This document shows, in pieces, positions 1-9,659 of a stretch of DNA of 64,000 nucleotides (its first letter is position 1; every line of letters begins with the position of its first letter). The translations under genes were made by a program, and so were the position numbers. The notes beneath the pieces are model-generated. The model saw nothing but the letters and a program-made list of their open reading frames with translations. It was not told the origin of the DNA and searched no databases. This DNA is from Mikania micrantha (taxonomy: Eukaryota; Streptophyta; Magnoliopsida; Asterales; Asteraceae), in the NCBI GenBank assembly GCA_009363875.1, contig CM018694.1, positions 26,049,415 to 26,113,414 of the forward strand, in the 5' to 3' direction.

Positions 1-752
1 TTTTCTTCTGAATTACCTTCATCACTGGATCTAGCAGCTTCTTTGATCTCTGCAACACAAGCTTTATCTGCTCCACCCTTTTCAGAGTTGAATCTGAAAT
101 CTCAGTTTTTTCTTCGTCATTCTGAACCATAATAGCCATGTTTGCATTTGATGAGCTGGTTTGAGCAGGAGTGTCAATTGGTACGAATGTTCTCTCAGGA
201 TTAGCAGCTGATGATCTGTTATTCTGAAAAGGATTATGGTTACCCATCTTCCTAGGCTTGTTGCACTGTCTTGCAAAGTGTCCTTTATCCCCATAGTTGT
301 AGCAAGTGACAGATGACCTATAAAATCCAAACTTTGAGTCTTTGTTTAGATTGATGTCTTTCCCAGTTCTCTTAACAAAATCTTTTGCTCTTCTAACTAC
401 ACTTGCAAGTGCCCACATAATGTCAATCCTTTCCATATCATCAGGATCAATCTGAGAGTAGACTTCATTTGTTAAATGTGGGTTACCAATCTGCCCAGCT
501 AACAGCCCATCATAAGAACTCACAAGTGTAGACAACACACCCATATGCTCTTTGGAAACCTTCACAGTTACTTTGTCAAAGTTGTCTGTCTTCAAATTTC
601 TAACAGAATGGTGTTCTTCTTTCTGAGACGTGGAGGTTGTAGCAGACTGATAGAAAGATGTCTAGCCTGAAACAAGAGCTTCTTTGGTCTGTGAGACAAA
701 ATCTGTTTTCAGTGGAGCATGTGAAGAAGCTCTCTCTATAGTAGGAGTAGAG
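1..752 (-). pseudogene. Ty1/copia gag, distal part (outer element), runs off the window
   Basis: This is the nucleocapsid end of a copia gag on the minus strand. Read in the right frames it parallels the plus-strand copy at 56880-57480, including the segment beginning MERIDIMWA and the zinc knuckle. The knuckle here reads CYNYGDKGHFARQC, so the second cysteine of the Cx2Cx4Hx4C motif is tyrosine. The upstream part of the same gag resumes at 9076 beyond the inserted element 753-9070, and its start is at 16754. Frame breaks and stops show it is dead. The remaining pol would lie to the left of base 1. Confidence 0.85.
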
Positions 753-1349
753 TGTAGGATCAGATGTTCTCAATTGATACAATAATAGAGTATAGCAGCG
801 GAATTCAAAGTTGAATTAGCATAATCATAGTAAGAACAAAGTTTTAATCAAACAGTAAACACAAGTTTGTTATAAAGAGAGAAAGTTTCTGCAAAAGGAA
901 TATCTCATTCAATTCATTAACTTCCTTACATTACAAACATGTCAACTACCCTTATATAGAGACAGTAACGTCTGATGATGTCACATGATATTGACACCTA
1001 ACAGACAAAACAAAACAACTGAAAATAACTAAACTACTGAGAATATCTTCAACATCTGAAGACATTCTCTTACAACTACTGACATAATAAAACTACTGAA
1101 GTAATAATACTAAAACATCTGATGAGTAAACTACTCATCAGACTTTTACAAGAACTGAAAGGAAACTACTGAAGACTAAACTACACACTACAACATCTGA
1201 TGAATTGCACTTCAGCTGTTGTATATCACTTCAGATCTTGTGTCTTCAATACATTGAATGTCAGCTGTTGTGTTCTTCTTCAGTTGTTATAAGTGCTGTG
1301 AGACTTAGAGATTTTTCTGATCAGGCTCATTGGTTCTTTTAGTCCAACA
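753..1349 (-). repeat. 3' LTR of the pol-less copia element
   Basis: On the minus strand the LTR starts TGTTGGAC and ends CCTACA. A TATA box (TCTATATAAG on the minus strand, 951-960) is preceded by a U3 region (about 985-1310) crowded with CATCAG/CTGATG, CTTCAG and TCAGTTGTT words. It is 597 bp and differs from the partner LTR at four positions. Confidence 0.95.
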
Positions 1350-1366
1350 AACTCCCCCTGAACCAA
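1350..1366 (-). other. Polypurine tract next to the 3' LTR
   Basis: The minus strand reads TTCAGGGGGAGTT directly against the LTR start TGTTGG. This is the plus-strand DNA primer position expected for an LTR retrotransposon and fixes the element orientation. Bases 1367-1574 between here and the accessory ORF stop hold no other gene. They include a short inverted repeat (about 1518-1527 with 1557-1567). Confidence 0.85.
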
Positions 1367-1574
1367 TGCAGCCAAAAACCTCTAACTTATTTATGGTCTC
1401 ACTTATTTACTCCCAGGCAGAAAGATGTGTCTTTTTCTTTGAGATCAGTATCAAAATGACTAGTTAAAGTGTATGCCTGATAATCAACAGCTTCCAAAAA
1501 AATCTAACAAGCAAAATATGAGAGGGAACTCCATTGGGGAAATGGACTATGAGCATTAACCCCTCTCATTAAAG

Positions 1575-4500
1575 CTATTGATTATATACTAACCTGAAGG
1601 ACTCCCTGACATATGCTTCAAGCAGTATTACCTTCTCTTGTGGAGTCAGTCTTTCAGGTTCACCTTCAAAGAAAGACTCAGGTCCATAAAATTCAGACAA
1701 GTATCTGGCCGTTGTTCCATCCTTCAGCTCTACTCTGGTAATCTCTCTGTAGACAAACTCTTCAGGATGTTTCCCTTCCAAAAACAGATAAAGCTCTTCT
1801 TGTTGAACATGTTCAAGCTTCCTATATACCAATCCTTTCTTGATCATTTTGTTTTCTATGAAGTTTGGAGCTTTTGCACCAGAGTTGTACACACTCTTGA
1901 AATCACTTATTATCTCCCAAGGATCAAGCACTGACCCCAGCATAATTTCAGCACTTAATACCCTTCTGATTCTTCTGGCATAAGCTGCTGGAGCCTCTCT
2001 CTTGTGAATCCTATGAATGACTCCTGGATCAGGCCACATCCTAATCAGTTCCTTCATATACAGAAATGTGCATCTCAGAGCATACAACCTTTGAGCTTCT
2101 TTCTTCATTGCATTAATGGTTGATGTCTGAGGATAATCTTTGTCAACCAACTTTAGGATTTGTTCATCATGCTTCCTTTGGTTCTCTTCTTCTTCAAGCT
2201 TCACTTTGACTGCCAGCATCCTATATTCTGATGTGATTTTTGGGTGTTGATCAAAAACCAGTGGCTTCTCAGGCACATAGTTAGCAGGAAGAGTTACCTT
2301 CTTCTTTTGAATTGCCAGATCTAACCCAGTTGTTGCTGATACAGACTTTTGCACATTTGTTTTAATAACTGTAGAGATAGGCATCCTGTCTTCATCATCA
2401 GAATTCTCTTCTTCTTGAATTCTAAGTTGCCTTCTCTTCTTTAGAGGAGCCCTTACCTCAACATTTTCAACAACTTTCTCAACCTCAACCCTCTGAGTTT
2501 GAACCTCTTGTTCTTGAATCTCCACTTGTTCAGTTCCTTGTACATCAGAGATTGTAACTTGTTCTTGGACATCAGAGGTTGTAATATGTTCAGCACTTAC
2601 CTTCTCAGCACTTGCTTCAATTTCTTTATTAGCCAATTCCTGCTCAACCTCTTTATCAGCTCTGTTGGTAACCTCAGCAGATTTATTCTTCTTCTGTCTC
2701 TTGTATGTCACTTGAATGGCAGGAGACCTTTCAGAAGCAACATCTTTAGACCTTGGCCTTTTGGAAGCTGAAGTTGTGACTGACTCTGTTCCTAACTCCC
2801 CCTTTTTGGCAGCAGGGGAAGAAGGAGTATGAAGAGTTGTAAGTCTGGCAGTCACAGCATCATCTACCATCTGCTGAATTTGAGATTTGGAGGGTAGCCT
2901 CTCATCAAGGGCTTGAGAAATGATGGTTTTCAGTAAAGGAGTGATAAGAGGTATGACAGTTAGAAGAGCAGCAGCTAATGCCTCTAGGGGGCTAGAACCC
3001 AAAGGATTAGTGCCTGAAGCAGTGGCTGGAGGCTTATCAAATTGTGAAGTAGTGGTGGTAGTGTTTGGGTGACCTTCAGGATGAGAAGGTGCCATCTGTG
3101 GGGTAATTGGGGAAGATGGACTTTTGTCCTTGGACAGTTTGGTGAGTAGCTCATTGAGTCTACATACCTCAGCCTCAAGGATTTGGTTCTTCTTTAGAAC
3201 CTCAGCAAGTGTTCTTTGGTCATCAGTAGCCTTAGCTAAATCATCTGACCTCCTGAGAATCTCAGGATCTACCTGAGTTGAGTGTGGCTCAACATGTTCA
3301 GGTGCCCCTGTTTCTTGGTTCTAGGGACTTCCAACCTCAGGGTTAAACCCTTCATCAGTTGTTGCCTCTGACAAGGTCTTAGCCATGGTACCACTATCAA
3401 TCACTCCAAATGATGGAGGTGATGAAGTAGCAGCCTTGTCAGATATCTGAATCTCTCTATCCGCACTAGGAGATCTGATGTTGTAGTCATGATCCTGTGG
3501 GTTATCAGAGACACTATGTGCCTCCCCCTCAATGTTGGAGCTATTTCCAGTAATGATAGGTGTCTGGGAGGGAGAAGGAGTGTTCAGCTGATCCAGGATG
3601 TGTTCAATAACAAAAGTTGGGCTATTTGTGGTGGTTTCCATAGTAAATGGGTTAGAAAGAGAATGCACCCGGGGAGATTGGTGTTGTTCAATAGAAACCT
3701 TTTCAACTGAAAGAGGTTCTAGAGATGTGGTTGCCCCTACAATGGTTGCTCCAGGATCCTGCTGAGAGGAAACCTGGGCGGTTATAGCCGGTGGAGTCTG
3801 ATGGACCACTGGTTGACTACTCCCAGTGGCCATTTCATGCCTTGGTGAGGCATGGGCAGACTCAGGAGACTCATTTCCCTGAGCAGCCTTTTTGGGCTTT
3901 GTGGATTTGGGTTTGGTGGGGACCTTTGATTTTGATTTGGAAGAGGAGGCTGTGGGTTCCCTTTGCTTGGGTTTGAGCTTTCGGGCAGTCTCTTTTAGAG
4001 TAAGGTTAGAGTTGTGTCGGGAATATACTTCCAACAAAACTGCTGGAGCAGGGATTCCCTGACCAACAAGGCCAGTTTGCTGAAGCTGTTTCTCTATGAT
4101 GGCCATGATAAAACGTGGATAGAGTAGCCATCTAGAGGAAACAGGCTTAGCAGCATGTTCAGTTAATTCAGAAAATAGGATTTGAGAAAAATTTAATTTT
4201 TGAGATTCAAGGATTGAATACAATACCTGTTGCCACCTGGAAGACATTTGGTCCCATGAAGAAGACTTCGGAGCCAAGCATATGTTGATCATATGAAATA
4301 TCAGGCGCTCTGGGTCATTAAAATTCTTCTTGTACAGAGTGGAATCACTTAGGTCACCTTGGTATTCATGACTTGTGAAACAGAGGTCAAGTTGGTTCTT
4401 TGGAAATTGCGTGACCAAGTTCGCATCATCAAGTTGGAGGACCTCCCTTAGTTCAGCTGGACTGATGTGCACATTATGACCATTTACGGTTGAACGAAGA

Positions 4501-4709
4501 GATATCACACCAGTGCCGATGTTGATAAGCTCGACATTCATCCAGAATTGATGAATAGAGTCGACATATAGTGTTGGATTGATGAGAAAAGCAGTTTTGA
4601 ATTGAGAAGCATTCATCAAATCCACAGCTTCATCAAACTTTGACCAGAAGGAGGATTTGGTCAGATAGGCAATGGAGTTATGACGCGGTTTCAAGGTTAT
4701 GGACGCCAT
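1575..4709 (-). pseudogene. Copia 3' accessory ORF, 1044 codons with one in-frame amber stop
   Basis: One continuous frame runs from ATG at 4709 to the stop at 1575. It is interrupted only by TAG at 3321-3323 (codon 463), and I checked the 75 codons between that stop and the next ATG (3095) and found no other stop. Residues about 1-250 look folded and start MASITLKPRHNSIAYL. This resembles the accessory ORF I know from composite copia elements (pattern: SIAYL ... NPTLYVDSIHQFW ... LAPKSSSWDQM). A basic Ser/Lys segment (about 255-290) and a Ser/Thr-rich linker follow. The stretch just after the TAG has coiled-coil heptads. The C-terminal 250 residues are charged, then folded-looking. No function is known to me; it occupies the env position of SIRE elements, but I see no clear signal peptide or transmembrane segment. 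The amber may be a single mutation or a read-through signal. Confidence 0.85.
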
Positions 4710-4793
4710 GGATGCAAAGACTGGAGAGGGAAAATAGGTTTTTGAAAAAGATGGAAAGTTCTGAGAAAGTGATAATGAAACAACTGAAGAAGG

Positions 4794-5003
4794 TTGAGTT
4801 AAATAGAGAAAACAACAGAGGTTGAAACAGCTGAGGAGTAATTTTACTCATCAGTTGTTGTCGACAATTTTTGGTCAGCAGTTGTTTTCATCAGTTGTTC
4901 ATCAGACTTTGTGGAAATGGTGTTCATCAGACTTTGTGAACAATGTGTTCATCAGAACTTATGAACCATATTTGACCTTCAGTACTTAATAAATCAATAC
5001 TCA
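4794..5003 (-). promoter_or_regulatory. Possible internal promoter for the accessory ORF
   Basis: This noncoding gap between the protease remnant and the accessory ORF holds six or more CATCAG words (about 4840-5003), several within TTCATCAGACTTTGTG-like units. On the minus strand they are followed by a TATA-like CTCTATTTAACTC (4796-4808), about 87 bp before the ATG at 4709. The same words precede the TATA box in this element's LTR. A promoter role is inferred. Confidence 0.4.
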
Positions 5004-5249
5004 TCAGTACTTGTAACTTAGAGTATTAGAAAAGGTCATATCTTTCCTTGTAACTTGTAAACAATTTCTTACCACACCTTTACCTATAATGTAACCCTTA
5101 GCATCATTTCCAAAGGACACAAATCCTTTCCTTCCAGTGAAATAATTATGAAGGAGAGATCGGCTCCCAGTCATATGCATGGATCCTGCACTTTCAACAT
5201 ACAAGATGCTATTTTGGCATGCTGAAGGACCCTGCATACAACAACACAC
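5004..5249 (-). pseudogene. Copia aspartic protease remnant
   Basis: The frame contains YVESAGSMHMTGSRSLL followed by VSFGNDAKGYIIGKG, the start of a copia protease. The usual catalytic segment is LDSGCSRHMTG; here the aspartate is glutamate (VESAGS). The frame stops soon afterwards, and the gag-pre-integrase, integrase, RT and RNase H that should follow are missing. A stop also separates it from the upstream gag-linker frame. Confidence 0.8.
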
Positions 5250-5352
5250 TCAGTTAGACTTTTGGACCCAAACCATTTTGGTTTTGGGTCTGTTAACACA
5301 TGATGAAACAGAAGTAACATTGTCAGTTGAAGCAACACTTGAAGCATTTTTA

Positions 5353-6246
5353 TTAGAAAATTTTGCTTTGACTTTTGATTTTGATTTCTTTTTTATAAAA
5401 TGAATCAACAGATGCCTCTGCCAGATTGACTTTTCCTATCAGTTGTTGCATCATTAGCATCAGTTGATTATGATTTTGAGTTAAAACTTTGATTTCATCA
5501 GACACAACAGAACTTGATTTTTTATTTTTGTGTTTGATCATTTTAGTGTCTTTAGTCAAATGAGATGCTGTCAAGTATTGTTTCCCTGAATCTGGAACAA
5601 TCCCTTTTCCTTTCTTGGATGTACTTGAGTTATTTCCTTGCAAGGATTTTCCAGATTTTGAAACTACTGATGATTCTGGTACAAATTTTGAACTAAATTC
5701 ATTTTTCAGTTTGAGTATGTTCTTGTTTTTATGCTTGATTTTGTTGAATTTAGAACCTTTTCTGTACCAGCATTCATCAGTTGAATGATTAAACAGCCTA
5801 CAAATTTCACAAGGCACCCTTTTTTTCTTTTCCTTGTGATTGTCTACAAGTACTGATGACTTAGGAATAGATTGTTTGTTCATCAGAACATCTGAGGCAT
5901 CAGTATTTGTAGCCAATTTGACAACAGCTGATGTGTTGACAACATCTGAAGAGTTATTCTTCAGCACTTGTGTATCAACACATTCACCAACTTCAGTTGT
6001 TGCAGTATCAGCTTTTTCAACAACTGCTAATGAGTGACTTTGACTTATTAAAAGTCGTGCATCATTTTCTCCAACTCCATCCCCATCTGATTCAATTAAG
6101 TGTAGATTTAAAACATTTGAAACTTTTTCATCAGGATTAATCTCAACTAAGACATTATCCTGACATGTGTCATCCTCAATGACATTTGTACACCCAATTG
6201 AATAAGAATAGGTTTCAATCTCAACCTTTTCAGCTTTGCAAACATT
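5353..6246 (-). pseudogene. Copia gag C-terminal region with second zinc knuckle
   Basis: The reading frame is open on the minus strand from just below TAA 6247-6249 to a stop at 5353. It carries CEICRLFNHSTDEC, a Cx2Cx4Hx4C knuckle, followed by a lysine-rich linker typical of the region between gag and protease in SIRE-like elements. It is the continuation of the gag at 6267-8268 after a frameshift at the six-base homopolymer near 6359-6364. The frame restored there runs on to the TAA. Confidence 0.8.
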
Positions 6247-6266
6247 TTACTCTTCCTCAGAGATGT

Positions 6267-8268
6267 CTACAGAATCAGACATTTCTGAAGATTTGGTAGA
6301 TTGATACACACTTTCCCCATCAGACTCACCATCAAAACATTTTGGTTTATAATTAGCAGGGGGGCAGTGTGATTGTAACCAATCCCAAACTTAACATTTG
6401 AAGCTGACTGTTTGCTTAACAACATTTCAAACCCCTTACAGGACTCAACCCATTTTTCACAGTTGACTTGGGTTGCTGCAAGTGTTTGTTTCAAATCATT
6501 ATGCTTCACAAGCATGACTTCCACTCTAGCTTTTTCATCAGATAACAAACATTTGAGTTTATAAATTTCAGACTCTTTTTCATTTAAAGTTTTTTCAAAC
6601 TCAGTTTTGTTTTTAGCCACAGCCTTCTCTAATTCAAATTTCTCATTTATCAATTCTACATTGATTTCCCTAATGGAAGCAAATGCTGAAATACATGACT
6701 CTGAGCATAACTTAGCTTTTGATTCAGAAGATACCTGTGATGTTGAAGAAGATTGACAAGAGTTGTCAGTTGAATCAATAGCCATCAATGCAAGATTTCC
6801 AAAAGGGTTGTCTCCACCATGTGGACCAGATTCAGAGTAAGACTGCAAGTTGAAGTCAGAAAGATCATCAGGTAGACTACTCCAATCAACTACTCCAGGA
6901 GTAAAGAAACTCTGATGCTGTTGTTGTTGAGACTGCTGATTGGTTTGAGATTTGCTGGGATCAGGAAGAGCTGGGGATTGTGAAGGAATTAATGCTGGAG
7001 TGTGTGTAGGTTGAGGCATGTAAAAACAAGGATATGGATATGGCATAGGATTTTGTGGAACAAAGTGAGCTGGATAGAATTGTTGTTGACTGGTACCAGA
7101 ATATGGTGGTCCTTTGCTTGATGTGTTGTTGCTTGGAAAAGTCACAAAAGGTGCAGCAGAGTTAGAACCAGTAGATTTGCACTCCCTAGCAAAGTGACCA
7201 AGTCTATGACACTTATGGCACCTCAGCTTCCCTTTGTCAAAGCCAACCTTGGTTTTGCCAGATAATCCAGGGAACTTTCTTCCTGTTCTTTTATAGAACT
7301 TTTGTGATCTGATGTTGATTAATGCCATTTGACTTAAAATGTCCATTTCCTCTAGATCATCATCCGGGATTCCTTTCAAGTCATCCATCACCGAAACATA
7401 AGTTATCACTATAATTTCCTGCATTACCATCAACTCCCACAAAAGCATGTTCAGAATTGTTAGTAGAAAAATCAATATGTTCATCATAAGAACATTCAGA
7501 CCCATTAAACTCAGACTCCTGACCTATCAAAGCAGTGTTACCAGGAACAAAATCATCAGCAAACTTTCCAGATGAAGACAGTTTTCTCTTCTGTTCTACC
7601 TCTCTCTCAAAAGTTAAGAGTTTCCCATGTAATTGGGTGAGAGATAGATTTTCCAGATTAGCATTAGAGCGTAGGACAATTGTGTATGTGTCCCATCTCT
7701 CAGGCAATGATCTGAGAAATCTGTTATTCATCTTACTATTAGAGTATTCTTGCTTAACCATTTTCAACTCAGAAATTAAACATGAGAACCGCTCAAATTG
7801 TTGAGTTAGTGATTCACCTTTTCTATGAGAAAAGGTTTCATACTGCTGAGCTAGAATTTCTCTAGTATTTGCTAAAACCTCATCGGTTCCACCAAATTGT
7901 TCTTTCAGTGCAACCCAGAGATCATGAGCAGTATCATGATGCATCAAGCCTGAATAAATCTCATTAGGCAGAGCCATGGCCAGAATACCATGAGCTTTCG
8001 CATCAATTTCAAACAGTTTAATATCCTCATCCGAATACATATCAGCAGGTTTCGGAATCATGATTTTAGTTTCAGGATCAGTGATCATGGGTTTATATGG
8101 ACCATGCACTACAGATTTCCAACATCCTGCGCTGTTAATCGACAGGTGATGTAGCATTCTACGTTGCCAAATGTTGTACTCACTCCGCACAAGCATCGGA
8201 GGCTTGGTTGCGGAGCCTGTATTGTGCGGATCATTGTTTGGTGTTGTCATGATCACAGATTCAAACAA
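6267..8268 (-). pseudogene. Copia gag (capsid and first zinc knuckle)
   Basis: From ATG at about 8268 the product has the copia UBN2-type capsid core (IWQRRMLHHL, LWVALKEQFGG, LPERWDTYTIVLRS). After a frameshift near 7385-7400 it continues with the knuckle CHKCHRLGHFAREC, a Gln/Pro-rich stretch, then a coiled-coil region (about 6430-6700) rich in Glu and Lys. A second frameshift lies at the C/G run at 6359-6364. Gag packages RNA and forms the virus-like particle. With two frameshifts and a stop this copy should not make a full Gag, despite its young LTRs. Confidence 0.88.
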
Positions 8269-8459
8269 TTAGACACAAACAAATGCAAATCTCAATCAAT
8301 TGAACCAAAACAGATTGATATTGAAAGACAAATCAACAGAAGTTAACAGAAAACTCCAATCTATAACAAATTCTTACTTAATCAGCTAATTCGATCAATT
8401 TAGAGAACAAATTTGAGCAGTTTCAGAGATCAATTGTTTAATTGATCAATGATTAACCT

Positions 8460-8471
8460 GCTCTGATACCA
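8460..8471 (-). other. Primer-binding site, tRNA-iMet type
   Basis: The minus strand reads TGGTATCAGAGC, complementary to the 3' end of plant initiator methionine tRNA. It lies two bases inside the 5' LTR boundary at 8474 and marks the start of minus-strand DNA synthesis. Confidence 0.93.
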
Positions 8472-8473
8472 AT

Positions 8474-9070
8474 TGTAGGATCAGATGTTCTCAATTGATA
8501 CAATAATAGAGTATAGCAGCGGAATTCAAAGTTGAATTAGCATAATCATAGTAAGAACAAAGTTTTAATCAAACAGTAAACACAAGCTTGTTATAAAGAG
8601 AGAAAGTTTCTGCAAAAGGAATATCTCATTCAATTCATTAACTTCCTTACATTACAAACATGTCAACTGCCCTTATATAGAGACAGTGACGTCTGATGAT
8701 GTCACATGATATTGACACCTAACAGACAAAACAAAACAACTGAAAATAACTAAACTACTGAGAATATCTTCAACATCTGAAGACATTCTCTTACAACTAC
8801 TGACATAATAAAACTACTGAAGTAATAATACTAAAACATCTGATGAGTAAACTACTCATCAGACTTTTACAAGAACTGAAAGGAAACTACTGAAGACTAA
8901 ACTACACACTACAACATCTGATGAATTGCACTTCAGCTGTTGTATATCACTTCAGATCTTGTGTCTTCAGTACATTGAATGTCAGCTGTTGTGTTCTTCT
9001 TCAGTTGTTATAAGTGCTGTGAGACTTAGAGATTTTTCTGATCAGGCTCATTGGTTCTTTTAGTCCAACA
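8474..9070 (-). repeat. 5' LTR of the pol-less copia element
   Basis: This is the 597-bp partner of 753-1349, with four substitutions between them. The TATA box is at 8672-8681. It is followed on the right by TAGAG, the target duplication. Confidence 0.95.
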
Positions 9071-9075
9071 TAGAG

Positions 9076-9659
9076 TAATATAGTGAAGGATCTTGAACTT
9101 GTGCAACTCTCTTAGCTTTCCACTTGTTCTCTATCTCTTACTCCTTCAGCTTTTGAATAAAGTCGTTTATGTCCATGTTAGCAATCATCTCACTATGTTT
9201 CAAGACCATCAGAAAGGATTCCCACTTGGGAGGTAATGTATCAGCCAGACACTTGATCTTTTCTTGTGTAGTAGTCTTGACTTGATGATTATACAGCTCA
9301 CTGATAAGATGATAAAATCTAGCAATCAAGTCATCCAAAGACTCGTTTCCCACACACATGAAGCTATTGAACTCTTTCTTCAAAGATTTATACTTGATGT
9401 TCTTCAATGCATCATTACCCTCATACCTTTACTGTAAAGCATCCCACAATTATTTGAAAGAAGTAAACTGTCAGAATTGATGAAAAATGTCATTAGCAAT
9501 GGACTGAGATAATATTGCATATTCTTTCTTCTCAAAGTCATACAACTTCCTCTGAGGCTCAGTCATTCGTGTGACAAGCATAGGTTAACCATCTTCACTC
9601 AGTGGTCTTAAGTACCCACCAGCAATCATCATCCAAAGATTTGTGTCAACTCCATTAAT
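9076..9659 (-). pseudogene. Ty1/copia gag, middle part (outer element)
   Basis: This is the upstream continuation of 1-752. Its frame 9138-9407 includes KKEFNSFMCVGNESLDDLI and LPPKWESFLMVLK, and matches the plus-strand copy at about 56280-56860. The left junction is the target duplication of the 753-9070 insertion. At the right end the gag breaks off at a gypsy LTR. About 35 bp present in the plus-strand copy are missing between here and the gag start at 16613. Confidence 0.85.

Larger units (their letters stand above)
753..9070 (-). mobile_element. Complete but pol-less Ty1/copia element (SIRE-like), young insertion
   Basis: The element has two 597-bp LTRs (753-1349 and 8474-9070) that differ by only four substitutions in my comparison. 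It is flanked by a perfect 5-bp target duplication TAGAG (748-752 and 9071-9075). Order on the minus strand is 5' LTR, tRNA-iMet PBS, gag with two zinc knuckles, a protease remnant, a long accessory ORF, polypurine tract and 3' LTR. Integrase, reverse transcriptase and RNase H are absent between the protease remnant (ends 5004) and the accessory ORF (starts 4709). It sits inside the gag of another copia element. The near-identical LTRs imply recent transposition, which must have used enzymes supplied in trans or preceded the pol deletion. The SIRE/Maximus label is inferred from the double zinc knuckle and the 3' accessory ORF. Confidence 0.93.

Noticed and set aside
3321..3323. Programmed read-through of the accessory-ORF amber codon
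   Set aside because: The following codons do not fit the well-known plant viral read-through context; kept only as an alternative to a simple mutation.
8460..8471. tRNA-like strings next to LTRs
   Set aside because: Only the 12-13 bases complementary to a tRNA 3' end are present; no tRNA gene can be folded here or at the other PBS sites.
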